This document shows positions 13,551-22,740 of a stretch of DNA of 45,432 nucleotides, in pieces (position 1 is the first letter of the stretch; each line of letters begins with the position of its first letter). This DNA is from Verrucomicrobiota bacterium. Lineage in GTDB: Bacteria; Verrucomicrobiota; Verrucomicrobiia; Chthoniobacterales; JAFAMB01. Where the stretch lies: positions 1 through 45,432 of the forward strand of contig JAFAIO010000503.1 in assembly GCA_019236675.1 (NCBI GenBank). The letters are read 5' to 3'. The position numbers and the translations under genes are program-made. The notes under the pieces are model-generated. The model worked only from the letters and a program-made list of their open reading frames with translations, was not told where the DNA came from and did not search any database.

Positions 13551-16392
13551 TGCCATGATAGATGCATGCGCCGGGATCGTCGATTTCGCTTCCGGTGGAA
13601 AAGGGAAACGCACCAGCCGCGTGTCCCGGTTTGGTGTGCCAAACGGTTTCTTTATCAATAACCTGATTTGGTTCGGAGACGGCGTTTCACGTAAGACAGC
13701 GATCTCCCGCGGGTTCATCGTCGAGCCAGGTGAAATCAATGCGTTTAGCGTGCGCCAACTAAACGCCCTGCACGAAAAGCTGCGCATCATGCTGGGGATG
13801 CTCGGGCAAGAGTACCATCTCCAAGTCCAGTGGAGTATCGATAGCGATTATCGTCGGGAGCTTGAGCAGTATCACCAAGAGACACTGCAGCTCCGCCGCC
13901 GGGAACCGGTTTATGGTAGGTTTGGCGTATTTGTTCGAGCCGAGCGATACGAACGCTATCTGGCTGCTATGCAGGAGGGTCGTCTTCGGCGGGAACGACT
14001 CAGCCTGTTCTTTACCAGGATTATCGACACCAAGGTTCCGATGATTGGTCGGTCGGCCGTGGCCGAATACTTTGACGCGCTCTCTCGGAAGGAAGCACTT
14101 TCGCTCCAAGACTTCGCCATGGGGGCGCTTAGCCGCTTGTTCTCGGATTGCCGGATCATTCCGATGCAGGATCAGGATCACTTTCTCTTTTATTACCGGC
14201 TGCTAAACCCCAACCTGCAAATCGGGGCGACGGACCCAATGGAGCTATTCGATCCTGGTGTATCGATTCAACAGAATTGTCTCCATACCGACGGCGCGGG
14301 TGTATCGGGAGTGCCGGGTGTGTCTTTGTGCTTCGATGGGTTTTATCACGCCATCTTTGCGGTTCGCCAATGGCCCCGTCGCACTTTCCCGGGAATTATC
14401 TCCGCTCTGACGAGCATGGGGTTTCAGGAGTACGCGATTACTATGAACATTTATCCGAAGGCGGTCGACAAAGTCATCGAAAAGGAAGAACGCCATATTC
14501 AGCGTCTCCAAATCGATGCAGCTTCCGAGCGTAAACAGTCGTTAGCCACAGACCTGGAAGCCAAGCAAGACAAGGTCACCGAACTGCAACAAGGTAAGGT
14601 GATTCCATTGGGGTGTTTGTATGTCGTCCGGCTCTGGCACCGGTCGGCGGATGTGTTGTCGGCCCGGGCCGCTTCTCTGCGGAATGCTTTTACCGCTATG
14701 GGTGGCGCGATCGCCCATCATGCCACTATTCCGGAGAACGCTCGCCAGCTCTTTTACCAGACGTGGCCTGGCTGGACCTACGGACGCTACCGAGCTTTTG
14801 ATTTGCCGGCGGAAGACGCTTATCTGGCCGACCTGATTCCCTGGTCTGCCACTTTCACCGGTCATCTAAAGGATGCGGAAGCAATTTACAATGGCGCGCG
14901 GGGAAACCTGGTTGGGATTCGGACCCGGATCGGCAACACGCCGCAACACGGCGTTCTGTTCGGAATGACCGGTGCAGGTAAATCGGTCATTGTGAGCGAT
15001 CTCCTCGCCCAGATCGGGCATCGGTTTGGATTCCGGCTCATTGTGGAAGAAGGTCTTTCCCATGGGGTCATGACTCAGACCCAAGGCTGCGAGCCGGTGG
15101 TAATTAGTCAAAATGGCGGCCTAACCATTAACTACCTCGATACTCATGGTTCGCCGCTGTCGCCGATGCACCTCGCCTTCAGCGCCGGCCTTTGCATGCT
15201 CTTTTGCGGGAATGAAGGTCTTGATGCTGAGCGGCGCGCCTTACGCCACGCGATGATCGTTGAGAACCTGCAACAGCTCTACACCGATGTGTTTACCGAT
15301 TGGAGTGTTGCTAATGAAGGAGCGGCCGAAGAATTGCGCTGGTTAGCGTGCGCCATCGACAAGTACTTACGCACCCGTATGAAAGGGTCGCACTTCGGTT
15401 TCGACGACGCTTTCGCCGCGTTTCGGGATTGGCAGCAACGGAACCACGATGAAGCCGGGGCATTTGTCGAAGAGCTCAGTGAAGAGACGGTGGCTGAATT
15501 CGCTAAGAACCGGGCAACTGAAAGGCTAGTCCGCGATCTGGCGTTCGCAGGTTTGTCATCCGCACAGTTTCCTACCCACAGCGCTTTAGTGGAACAATTG
15601 CTCTACAACCCGAGGGGCGGCTTGCGAGAGAGAGAGGAATCAGACCGGGTTGGGAAACTATTGCGGGGCTGGAGTCGAGACGGAGAAAAGGGCTGTCTGT
15701 TCGACGGGGTTAGCAATGTGCGCATCGATGGCCGGGTCGCTCATTTTGAGCTCGGCCAAATTCCCGAGCATGCGATCGAGCTGAAAGCGGCTGCTAACTT
15801 TCTGGTGGCGAACTATGGCCGCCAGAAAATCATTTCCATGCCGAGATCCGTCCCGAAGATTGCCATCTTCGAAGAAGCCGCGCGTACTCTAGATATTCCC
15901 GGAGGCACCAAGATGATCCAGGAATACTACCGCCAGATGCGAAAATTCGGGTGCAACATCCTAGCCGTGGTTCAGCAATACGACATCATCAAAGATTCGG
16001 CTGTAAGAGGCGCGATGATCGGTAACTCGAAAATGTTCATGATCACGGCTCAACAGAGCCGGGAGGACGTTAAGGAGATCGGGGAAGCACTTAGCCTTTC
16101 TCCTAAAACCATGGAGACCATCAATAACTATCCGTTACCGGAGCTTATGGATCCAAGGGAACGCTTTAGCGCCTTCACCTATGTGGCCAATGACCGGATG
16201 CGCCGATTAGTTGGGACCGTAAAAAACGTTGCTTCTCGTGAGCTCCTTTATGCTGCCTCCAGCGACAATGAGACGTTCGATCAGCGGAAAGCGGCGCTTT
16301 CACAGTATCGCGATATCGTGACGGGCATCCTCGAAGAATCAGGAGCTATCGCTTGTGCGATAGAAGAATCTGCAACCGAACCAATCTTATGA
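13543..16392 (+). CDS. VirB4/TrbE-like T4SS ATPase
   Basis: A 949-residue AAA+/RecA-type ATPase that energises pilus assembly and substrate transfer at the inner membrane. The N-terminal half is the VirB4 membrane-associated domain. The Walker A motif GMTGAGKSV is at about residues 474-482. The presumed Walker B is IAIFEEAAR (about 774-782), in which the usual Asp-Glu is Glu-Glu. The C-terminal part has CNILAVVQQYD and MIGNSKMFMITAQQ, typical of VirB4/TraC (sensor/Q-motif region). Full length for the family. It overlaps both neighbours (8 bases with VirB3; ATGA with the lipoprotein), so it is in the middle of a translationally coupled operon. Confidence 0.9.
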   Translation: MIDAMIDACAGIVDFASGGKGKRTSRVSRFGVPNGFFINNLIWFGDGVSRKTAISRGFIVEPGEINAFSVRQLNALHEKLRIMLGMLGQEYHLQVQWSIDSDYRRELEQYHQETLQLRRREPVYGRFGVFVRAERYERYLAAMQEGRLRRERLSLFFTRIIDTKVPMIGRSAVAEYFDALSRKEALSLQDFAMGALSRLFSDCRIIPMQDQDHFLFYYRLLNPNLQIGATDPMELFDPGVSIQQNCLHTDGAGVSGVPGVSLCFDGFYHAIFAVRQWPRRTFPGIISALTSMGFQEYAITMNIYPKAVDKVIEKEERHIQRLQIDAASERKQSLATDLEAKQDKVTELQQGKVIPLGCLYVVRLWHRSADVLSARAASLRNAFTAMGGAIAHHATIPENARQLFYQTWPGWTYGRYRAFDLPAEDAYLADLIPWSATFTGHLKDAEAIYNGARGNLVGIRTRIGNTPQHGVLFGMTGAGKSVIVSDLLAQIGHRFGFRLIVEEGLSHGVMTQTQGCEPVVISQNGGLTINYLDTHGSPLSPMHLAFSAGLCMLFCGNEGLDAERRALRHAMIVENLQQLYTDVFTDWSVANEGAAEELRWLACAIDKYLRTRMKGSHFGFDDAFAAFRDWQQRNHDEAGAFVEELSEETVAEFAKNRATERLVRDLAFAGLSSAQFPTHSALVEQLLYNPRGGLREREESDRVGKLLRGWSRDGEKGCLFDGVSNVRIDGRVAHFELGQIPEHAIELKAAANFLVANYGRQKIISMPRSVPKIAIFEEAARTLDIPGGTKMIQEYYRQMRKFGCNILAVVQQYDIIKDSAVRGAMIGNSKMFMITAQQSREDVKEIGEALSLSPKTMETINNYPLPELMDPRERFSAFTYVANDRMRRLVGTVKNVASRELLYAASSDNETFDQRKAALSQYRDIVTGILEESGAIACAIEESATEPIL

Positions 16393-16751
16393 AGCGTCTT
16401 GGTTTGTTAATCAGTTTAATGCTAGCCGGTTGTACTGTCGGCCCGACGGTGCCAAAAGGCCAACTCACCTTGCAGGGAAGAGGTTCGGAAGCGCTAACGA
16501 ATCAGGGAGATCCATTGATGGGAAGCGGAGAAGATGAGCGGAAGGTGCCCATCGATTTTGCGAAAGGTTATGCGAAAGGCATTTCTGATGAAGTGAAACG
16601 GAACTACTGGGCCCAACAAGAAAGTCAGCGCACGCGTAAGACCGAGGGGGAGGGAGAAATGAAGTACTACAATGCTACTATTCCGGAACATCAAGACCCA
16701 GACGGGGTAGTTCGGGTGCAACGAGATGTGATGATTCCAATCATTGAATAA
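16389..16751 (+). CDS. T4SS-associated lipoprotein (VirB7-like by position)
   Basis: 120 residues from ATG 16389, which overlaps the VirB4 stop. The signal MKRLGLLISLMLAGC ends in a good lipobox with Cys at residue 15. The mature part is polar and charged (KVPIDFAKGYAKGISDEVKR, YWAQQESQRTRKTEGEGEMK). In T4SS operons such a small lipoprotein usually stabilises the outer-membrane core (VirB7) or has a TrbK-like entry-exclusion role. At 120 residues it is longer than VirB7, so the role is inferred from place and lipobox only. The frame extends upstream to 16353, but that part would run inside VirB4. Confidence 0.7.
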   Translation: MKRLGLLISLMLAGCTVGPTVPKGQLTLQGRGSEALTNQGDPLMGSGEDERKVPIDFAKGYAKGISDEVKRNYWAQQESQRTRKTEGEGEMKYYNATIPEHQDPDGVVRVQRDVMIPIIE

Positions 16752-16753
16752 GT

Positions 16754-17590
16754 ATGAAAACCACCCTGAGATCTTTGTTAGTTCTGATATTTGTCGTTTC
16801 CGGCAGCTATTCGGCCCACGCCATGATTAGCGTCTATGATGCCATTAATACGGCTGAGAACGTTGTCCAGCAGGTAGTAGACCGGGTAGTGCAAGCTGCG
16901 CAGCATGCCGAGGATATGGCGAAGTATGTGCAGATGATTGAAAACCAGACTCAACAGATCGCCCAGCTGACAACGATGATCAGTCAGAATGTTCAGACCC
17001 TCGAGCGGTTAGGAAATCCTACGACCTACGTTAACATGCTGTCGCTCAACACCATCTTGGCGGATATCCAGCGGACAATGAACGGGGTAGGAACTACCGT
17101 TGCAGGGTTTCAGCAAACGGCGAACGGGTTTATGGCCTTAAAGAATACGGCCAACGGGCTGTACCAGGACCTTAGTCAGCTAAAGGATCAGTTTGGTAAT
17201 CCGATTCGATTTCAGTCCAACAATTTCACGAAGTACGCCATGGTCCAGAATATGTACCAGTCATTTAATACTGAAATGGCCCAAGCGAATCAGGCTTTGG
17301 CGAGTTTGCTGCAACAAAAGCAACAGATCTTACAGCAGTTAAATTCTGCTAGTTCGTTGATCGAGACAGAAAAATTGAAATCGCAGTTGCAAGCAGTCGA
17401 AGCCAACATTAACAGCGCCACCGCCAGGCTTGGCGTCTACTCCCAGAAAATCATGGTACAGCATGCGGCTAATCAAAATGATGTAGCCAGGGTCCAAGAA
17501 GCGCAGAGGCAACAGTGGCAACAACAAGCGCTCGCGGACGACCAGGCAATGCAGACTGCGGCGCAGAAAATATTAGCTCCGACTTACTAG
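16754..17590 (+). CDS. VirB5/TrbJ-like T4SS periplasmic pilus-tip protein
   Basis: 278 residues with a signal peptide (SLLVLIFVVSGSYSAHAM, cleavage after AHA). A long, mostly helical mature region follows, with heptad-like Q/A/L repeats (VQMIENQTQQIAQLTTMISQ; LLQQKQQILQQLNSASSLI). TrbJ/VirB5 proteins are secreted, helical and lie between VirB4/TrbE and VirB6/TrbL, exactly this context. They form or deliver the pilus tip. The start is two bases after the lipoprotein stop. Confidence 0.75.
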   Translation: MKTTLRSLLVLIFVVSGSYSAHAMISVYDAINTAENVVQQVVDRVVQAAQHAEDMAKYVQMIENQTQQIAQLTTMISQNVQTLERLGNPTTYVNMLSLNTILADIQRTMNGVGTTVAGFQQTANGFMALKNTANGLYQDLSQLKDQFGNPIRFQSNNFTKYAMVQNMYQSFNTEMAQANQALASLLQQKQQILQQLNSASSLIETEKLKSQLQAVEANINSATARLGVYSQKIMVQHAANQNDVARVQEAQRQQWQQQALADDQAMQTAAQKILAPTY

Positions 17591-17603
17591 GAAGGACTTA
17601 TCA

Positions 17604-19016
17604 ATGCCAACAAACATGTTTTCTGGCTTATCGGCTGTCAGTTCCGCGTTGTCCGGTCTGCAGCCAATCGTCGGGCAAATAAAATCTCTGGCCAACCAAA
17701 TCCAGCCGTTCTGTTATTGTATCGCGTTTGTTATGTTAGTCTTCGGGGCGATGCGGGGATTTCTGCGAAATGAGACCCAGCATTTATTCGGTAACTTGCT
17801 GCGGGTAGTGATTCTCGTTGCTTTGATGGGAAGCTGGCCGACGATCGAAAACGCCGTTAACAACGCGGTTGACGCGTTTTGCAACGTACAGGTTGGATCG
17901 TATTTCTTTGCGTCGACCAGTAACAATAGTACTGGGCGACTGAATCTCGCATGGCTGGAGCAAACGATTCAACAGAAAGCACTCGGTTTAAACGTCTCCC
18001 AACCCGGTTGGCAGACAACTCTAAGCTGGATTCTCTCGCCTGTGAGTCACGCACTGAATCTGATACTCTTCGCAATCTACCTGCTGGCCTTGCTGTTGTG
18101 CGACTTTATCGCAGTCGGGATGAACGTCCTTCAACAATGCATCATTATCCTTTTCGACCTGTATGTTCCTATCGCTCTCGCGGAGTTTTCAATTCCAAAC
18201 CTGCGCGGACAAGCAGAAACGTTTTTCAAGGCTTACGTGGGTCTCCAGTGCTGGCCGATTGGCTGGATTCTTGCAAACATCGTTGCCGTTGCTCTCCTCA
18301 AGAATTTGAGTCCGCCGACTCCGGAGAACTCTGTGGCGATCGTGATCGCAATTATACTTTGTATCCCGGTTATCCTTTGGATGGTGATTGGTTATGTCCT
18401 GGCGCCGTTCTATGTCCAAAAAGTGGTTATCCGGGGAGGAGCCGAGCTACAGGCGTTCGCTGGTGCCATGATTTCTGCAGTTGGTGGAGCCTCGGGAGCA
18501 GTCTATGGACGAGCGTTTGCTCTTGGTAAGAGTGCCACCGTGGGGCTGAACCAAGGCATCGGCGCGATAAGGAACCCCATTGGCAAGGGGAGCTCTGGGG
18601 CTCGGCAAAACAACAACGCGGGTAACCAGGGTAATGGTTCGAACGGCCAGCAAGGGAATGCCGTTGACGACGTACTTGGTTACCTCCTGCCAGGTTACAG
18701 CGACATTGAGGCGTCTGGAGGTTCTAACGGAGGAGCTGCCGATAGGGCGCGTAATTCAGGGGTTTGGGGCCTTACTAAGGCAATGGGCGCCGGCGAGTTC
18801 GCAGCGAGGACGGCGGGCAATATGGCCAACACCTTAGGCGCTCTCGTAGCGGACGCGAGCGGTCACGGAATCGGGCCGGAAAGGAACTACTCTCTCCCAC
18901 AGATGAGACGAAACTCGTCGAACCGATCCTCTCGGCGCGCGGCGAACTATTTGAACCAGCCGACTTCGAATCCATCCAATCCCGGCCCGTTAACATCTAG
19001 CCAGTCAATTCCGTGA
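17604..19016 (+). CDS. VirB6/TrbL-like T4SS polytopic inner-membrane protein
   Basis: 470 residues. The first 300 contain several membrane helices (FCYCIAFVMLVFGAMRGFL; LLRVVILVALMGSWP; ALNLILFAIYLLALLLCDFI; VAIVIAIILCIPVILWMVIG). A long Gly/Asn/Ser-rich soluble tail follows (about 310-470, e.g. NNNAGNQGNGSNGQQGN). This architecture is characteristic of TrbL/VirB6, which forms the inner-membrane part of the transfer channel. A good Shine-Dalgarno GGAAGGA lies just upstream of ATG 17604. It is placed between TrbJ- and TrbF-like genes. Confidence 0.82.
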   Translation: MPTNMFSGLSAVSSALSGLQPIVGQIKSLANQIQPFCYCIAFVMLVFGAMRGFLRNETQHLFGNLLRVVILVALMGSWPTIENAVNNAVDAFCNVQVGSYFFASTSNNSTGRLNLAWLEQTIQQKALGLNVSQPGWQTTLSWILSPVSHALNLILFAIYLLALLLCDFIAVGMNVLQQCIIILFDLYVPIALAEFSIPNLRGQAETFFKAYVGLQCWPIGWILANIVAVALLKNLSPPTPENSVAIVIAIILCIPVILWMVIGYVLAPFYVQKVVIRGGAELQAFAGAMISAVGGASGAVYGRAFALGKSATVGLNQGIGAIRNPIGKGSSGARQNNNAGNQGNGSNGQQGNAVDDVLGYLLPGYSDIEASGGSNGGAADRARNSGVWGLTKAMGAGEFAARTAGNMANTLGALVADASGHGIGPERNYSLPQMRRNSSNRSSRRAANYLNQPTSNPSNPGPLTSSQSIP

Positions 19017-19044
19017 TGATTGCTGTGAGCCCAGCGAGTTCTGT

Positions 19045-19842
19045 ATGAAAGCGAGCCTCGAAAACGTCCAGATCTCGGTCGAAGACCGAAACGGCCCGGC
19101 CCAGGATGGGACTCCGGCGTCTGACCTGGATCAGCCTCTGGCGATCGCTGCGGATGAGGAATCCTTAGAGGCAACCGAAGTGAACCGCGAACGTCGAATT
19201 GAAGCCGCAATGCAAGGTAGTCACTCAGCGAATCGCTTGGCGGCTGCCAATCGGACGAATCGTTTGCTCTGGATCGTTCTGGTCTTGTCACTCTTAGCTC
19301 ACATAATTGTGCCGATTTATCTGGTTAGCGTAATGACGAAACCGGAAAAGGTCGCCCTCATGGACGGTACCGAGTCTCTTATCATTGCTCCTCTGGTGCC
19401 GGTCGAACAGAGCGATGAGATTCTGAACACGGTCTCCTACTGGGCCGCTAAATCGTTCCTCGACAGAGGTCCACAGGGATTCGATGCACCTGACACCCTT
19501 AACCGAGTCTTTCTCCCAGAAGCTGCCGATAAAGCAAAGAATGAATTCAAGGGGTCAGCTGACGAATTTAAGAAAAAAAGTATTCATCAAAAATTGGAGA
19601 TCGCTAGGATAGACCTGCAACGAATCGGGGGTGGTATTGTGATGAGTCGCGTGATTGGGCAAATCTTGACCCAGGCACAGGTCGGTGATCAACAGGTCGA
19701 TCAGCCACAACCCGTTGCGCTTAACCTGAAGCTGGTGCGCAATCCTTTTCTAGGGCGAAATCAACGGTATCCCTTTGCTGTCCTCGATTATGTGTTCGGA
19801 CAGCCGGAGCCATTAAGCGTACAAACTACTGAAAATAAATAG
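19045..19842 (+). CDS. VirB8/TrbF-like T4SS assembly factor
   Basis: 265 residues: a cytoplasmic N-terminus of about 70 residues, one membrane helix (LLWIVLVLSLLAHIIVPIYLV), then a periplasmic NTF2-like domain (about 95-265) ending in a YPFAVLDYVFGQPEPLSV strand. This is the bitopic VirB8/TrbF layout; VirB8 bridges VirB6, VirB9 and VirB10. Similarity is by architecture and operon position, and the N-terminal acidic extension is longer than in Agrobacterium VirB8. It is followed after one base by the VirB9-like gene. Confidence 0.75.
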   Translation: MKASLENVQISVEDRNGPAQDGTPASDLDQPLAIAADEESLEATEVNRERRIEAAMQGSHSANRLAAANRTNRLLWIVLVLSLLAHIIVPIYLVSVMTKPEKVALMDGTESLIIAPLVPVEQSDEILNTVSYWAAKSFLDRGPQGFDAPDTLNRVFLPEAADKAKNEFKGSADEFKKKSIHQKLEIARIDLQRIGGGIVMSRVIGQILTQAQVGDQQVDQPQPVALNLKLVRNPFLGRNQRYPFAVLDYVFGQPEPLSVQTTENK

Positions 19843-19843
19843 T

Positions 19844-20926
19844 ATGCGACTGATTCTAGCGATAATCGGCGGGGTAATTCCGCTGCTGGCCTTTGCAGAC
19901 GATAGCCTGTCGTCAAAGGTAGTTCGTTTAACTCTGAGCCAGGACCAGCCCGCGGAGATCAGGCTGGGCACTCACGGAATCACCACCATCGAATTCCCTG
20001 AGAAAATCGAAGCCTTGGACGGCTTCGGTTTCAGCTCTAGTCCGGCCCCGGACGGTCCCGATCTATTTCAAATTTCGTTTAACAAGGGGACGAACTTCTT
20101 ATCGTTGAAAGCGGTTCGCACTGGAGTGGAAGGGAACTTAACCGTCGTGCTTGGAGGCAAGGTTTACGCGTTATACTGTAAAGAGGCGGCCGATCCTTGT
20201 TTCGTCGTTATTTTTCGTGAGGGCGAAGGAGGCCATTCTGGTGAAGCAGCAGGCCGCACTCCGCAGCAAACGGTCAAACAGGTCTCTCCGGCGCGTTTGT
20301 TGGGTTTCTTAGACAAAGTGAAGGCCTTTCCGACGCTCAAAGTTAGTGCTCCCGAAGTTTATCAGAACATGGATGTGGCTGAGCCCAACACGAATTCTGG
20401 AGCAAATGGAATCGAAGTTAGTCTAAAGCGAGTTATCAGAGATGACGCTTTGGATTCGCTAGGTTTTGAGATTCAACTCGCCAACCGGACGGACAAAGAT
20501 TTCTTTTACGATCCTGAGGGATTCGGAGTCCGGGTTGGAAATGATGTGTACCAGCAATCGGTTTCGGATGCCGGTGGTTTAATCCCTGCCGGGAAAGCGC
20601 AAACCGCCTTCTTTATTGTAACCGGGAGTGCTGCCGGCGGCAGAAATGATCTCGCCGTAACCAATAAATTTGAAGTGGTTCTCCGGCCGGTCCAAGGGGA
20701 AGCCGATCCCAAGAAGCGGGCGGCCACCGAATGGCAGGAACCCCCGGGCACATTGCCGACGGCTGAATCCGGTGCCAACGATTCCGGTGATCAAGGCAAC
20801 GGGGTAAACCGTCCGAAGTCATCATCGGGAAAGAAAACTCAACATCGGGTTCACAAGGAATCGAAATACCCTCCGGAACCGACCCCGTCGCCGGCGGCCA
20901 ACCAAGTTGCTCAGCATGCTGAATAG
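19844..20926 (+). CDS. VirB9/TrbG-like T4SS outer-membrane core protein
   Basis: 360 residues with a signal peptide (MRLILAIIGGVIPLLAFA, cleavage before DDSL). The N-terminal half is beta-rich (VVRLTLSQDQPAEIRLGTHG, ITTIEF, NFLSLKAVRTGVEGNLTVVL), like the VirB9/TraK N-domain. A second beta domain (about 185-285) has IEVSLKRVIRDD and VVLRP. The last 65 residues are a Pro/Ser/Lys-rich disordered tail. Assignment to VirB9/TrbG rests on export, fold pattern and position between VirB8- and VirB10-like genes, since no strict CagX signature is evident. It overlaps the next start by 11 bases. Confidence 0.65.
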   Translation: MRLILAIIGGVIPLLAFADDSLSSKVVRLTLSQDQPAEIRLGTHGITTIEFPEKIEALDGFGFSSSPAPDGPDLFQISFNKGTNFLSLKAVRTGVEGNLTVVLGGKVYALYCKEAADPCFVVIFREGEGGHSGEAAGRTPQQTVKQVSPARLLGFLDKVKAFPTLKVSAPEVYQNMDVAEPNTNSGANGIEVSLKRVIRDDALDSLGFEIQLANRTDKDFFYDPEGFGVRVGNDVYQQSVSDAGGLIPAGKAQTAFFIVTGSAAGGRNDLAVTNKFEVVLRPVQGEADPKKRAATEWQEPPGTLPTAESGANDSGDQGNGVNRPKSSSGKKTQHRVHKESKYPPEPTPSPAANQVAQHAE

Positions 20927-22061
20927 GAAGACAATTTCAGTAACATTAGTCGCCCTGGTTTCGATTGTGGGAACCTTTCTCTATACCATGTGGCAAGGCA
21001 ACGGGCCTGCGAGGATTGCTAATCGGCAGGCCCAAGTCGCGAAAGATTTGGTGAAGGTTACCGAGCCGATGACTAGCACGCTGCGAAATTTCAACCCGGT
21101 CGCGCCTTCGCAAATCAGACAGCGAAGCGAAGTGCCGGCTCCGGTCCAGGTTTCAGTTCCGCGCTCGGTTGAGGAGCCGGCTAAGCCCGCGGACACGCGG
21201 TCATTAACAATTTTTGCGGCAGAGGAACAGCCTGAAAAACCCCGTTCAGGTCCAGGGGGCGAGTATGCTCCGGCGTTTCGCCTGGTTAAATGCCAACTGG
21301 TCAATACGGTTGATTCCGGCAATCTCTCTACCCCGGTCATCGGGTTGGTGACGGAGGATCTTTTTTGGAACGGCAAGACGATAATTCGGGCCAATTCCGA
21401 AGTACATAGTGTTGCCAGCATCGACACCGTGAGGGAACGCATTGCGAGCCAGGGTGAGTTCACATTTGTATTGAATGAACCAGACGGCAAAGGCCGGGAA
21501 CTGGTCGTGCGAGGGATCGCGCTCGACATGGAGAAGGACGATGAATTTGATACTTACGGTATCACAGATGGTAGCGCGGGGCTGAGGGGAGATGTGATCA
21601 GAACAGCTGACAATGACGTGATCAAGTTGTACGCGGCGTCGTTGATCAGCGGGATTGCTGGAGCTTTTTCCACAGGTAGTTCCGGTGTTCTTGGGAACCG
21701 CGTTTATACTAACAGCAGCTCTATCGGTCTCAGCGCTCTTCAGGGCGGAGTAATCAATCCCGCGGCCGGCGCAACCCAGAGTGTGCTGGATCGATATGCC
21801 GATCAGATCGCTCAGACCATCGAAAAAGATGGATTCTTTATCCGGGTTCCAGCCGGGAAACAGTTTTATGTTTATTGCACCGAAGCCATTGATCTCAGCA
21901 AGGCGAAAGTAGGTGGAGACGATGAGCGGGAAGCGCGCTGGCTGGCTGATCTGGCTCAGAAAGCTCAGGAACAGGTTCGCAAGGCATTGCCTGCGGACGC
22001 GGCTAATTTGCTGAACCCGCTGCTGCCTGCATTTGGTTCGAAAGATAAAAACATAAAATAA
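20916..22061 (+). CDS. VirB10/TrbI-like T4SS core protein
   Basis: 381 residues from ATG 20916 (a TTG at 20907 is also open but less likely). There is an N-terminal membrane anchor (ISVTLVALVSIVGTFLYTMW), a Pro-containing periplasmic linker (about 45-115), then the TrbI/VirB10 beta-barrel domain. The latter shows VIGLVTEDLFWNGKTIIRAN (the conserved 'G.L...l....' segment), GRELVVRGIALD, a loop region with AGATQSVLDRYADQIAQTI, and the C-terminal FFIRVPAGKQFYVYCTEAID. VirB10 spans both membranes and gates substrate passage. It ends six bases before the following lipoprotein gene. Confidence 0.85.
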   Translation: MLNRKTISVTLVALVSIVGTFLYTMWQGNGPARIANRQAQVAKDLVKVTEPMTSTLRNFNPVAPSQIRQRSEVPAPVQVSVPRSVEEPAKPADTRSLTIFAAEEQPEKPRSGPGGEYAPAFRLVKCQLVNTVDSGNLSTPVIGLVTEDLFWNGKTIIRANSEVHSVASIDTVRERIASQGEFTFVLNEPDGKGRELVVRGIALDMEKDDEFDTYGITDGSAGLRGDVIRTADNDVIKLYAASLISGIAGAFSTGSSGVLGNRVYTNSSSIGLSALQGGVINPAAGATQSVLDRYADQIAQTIEKDGFFIRVPAGKQFYVYCTEAIDLSKAKVGGDDEREARWLADLAQKAQEQVRKALPADAANLLNPLLPAFGSKDKNIK

Positions 22062-22067
22062 CAATGT

Positions 22068-22724
22068 ATGTATAAAGAGTTGGCATTTCCTTTTCTGCTC
22101 ACTTCTTTGCTCCTGGCAGGATGCGCAGAACCTGAGCCTCAGGTAGTCGTTCTCCCGACCGGTCGTCGATTGGCGCAATCGGACGCTGCTCCCAGAACTA
22201 TCACCCCAACGGGGCCGATCGGCACCGTGGCTAATGTGCGGCAATCCGAGCAAGTAAAGGTCTACGGAGTAAATCGATATGTCGATCCGGCGGATCCGCG
22301 GATCATGCATGAACGGCATGCGATCTACCGGCTCGAACAGAAGCCGGCTTGGGTTACTCGGACCAAGAATCAATCCGGTGAAATCTTACTAGGACCGATC
22401 CTGGGTCTTCATCCGCCCGAATATGCACCTGAACCCCTGCCCGGAGAGACCGCTCGGGACCTGGCAGAAGCTAAGCGTGGCGTGCAAGATGCGAGTAAGG
22501 ATCTACAATCGATGCGAGAAGGACAGCAAAAACTTGCTAGCAACGTCCAATCTCTGGCTGAGCAGACGCTAGACGGGCAGCGCAAGCTGACCACCGCGGT
22601 CGGCCTTTTAAACGAGCGAATGAAGAAATTGGAGAATCAACCAGCTGCCAGCCCGACTCCGGCCGCGGATAATAATAACGTTAGAACCGAGCCGGCTGGA
22701 GTAGTGGTGCGGCCGGGGAACTGA
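22068..22724 (+). CDS. T4SS-linked lipoprotein (TrbH-like by position), unknown function
   Basis: 218 residues with lipobox LTSLLLAGC (Cys about 19). The first half holds KVYGVNRYVDPADPRIMHER and HAIYRLEQ; the motif looks conserved-type but I do not know its role. The second half (about 125-190) is a predicted coiled coil (LAEAKRGVQDASKDLQSMRE, VGLLNERMKKLEN). It is last in the compact T4SS run and lies in roughly the place of the RP4 lipoprotein TrbH, but no sequence relation is claimed. It ends about 16 bases before a large palindrome that separates it from the AAA+ gene. Confidence 0.65.
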   Translation: MYKELAFPFLLTSLLLAGCAEPEPQVVVLPTGRRLAQSDAAPRTITPTGPIGTVANVRQSEQVKVYGVNRYVDPADPRIMHERHAIYRLEQKPAWVTRTKNQSGEILLGPILGLHPPEYAPEPLPGETARDLAEAKRGVQDASKDLQSMREGQQKLASNVQSLAEQTLDGQRKLTTAVGLLNERMKKLENQPAASPTPAADNNNVRTEPAGVVVRPGN

Positions 22725-22740
22725 GGACGTGATTGGTGAT

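Noticed and set aside
21246-22373. 375-codon open frame on the minus strand across the VirB10 gene
   Set aside because: Protein has no family features, many Cys/Arg/His-rich shadow-like runs, and lies opposite a well-supported VirB10 gene with operon overlap.
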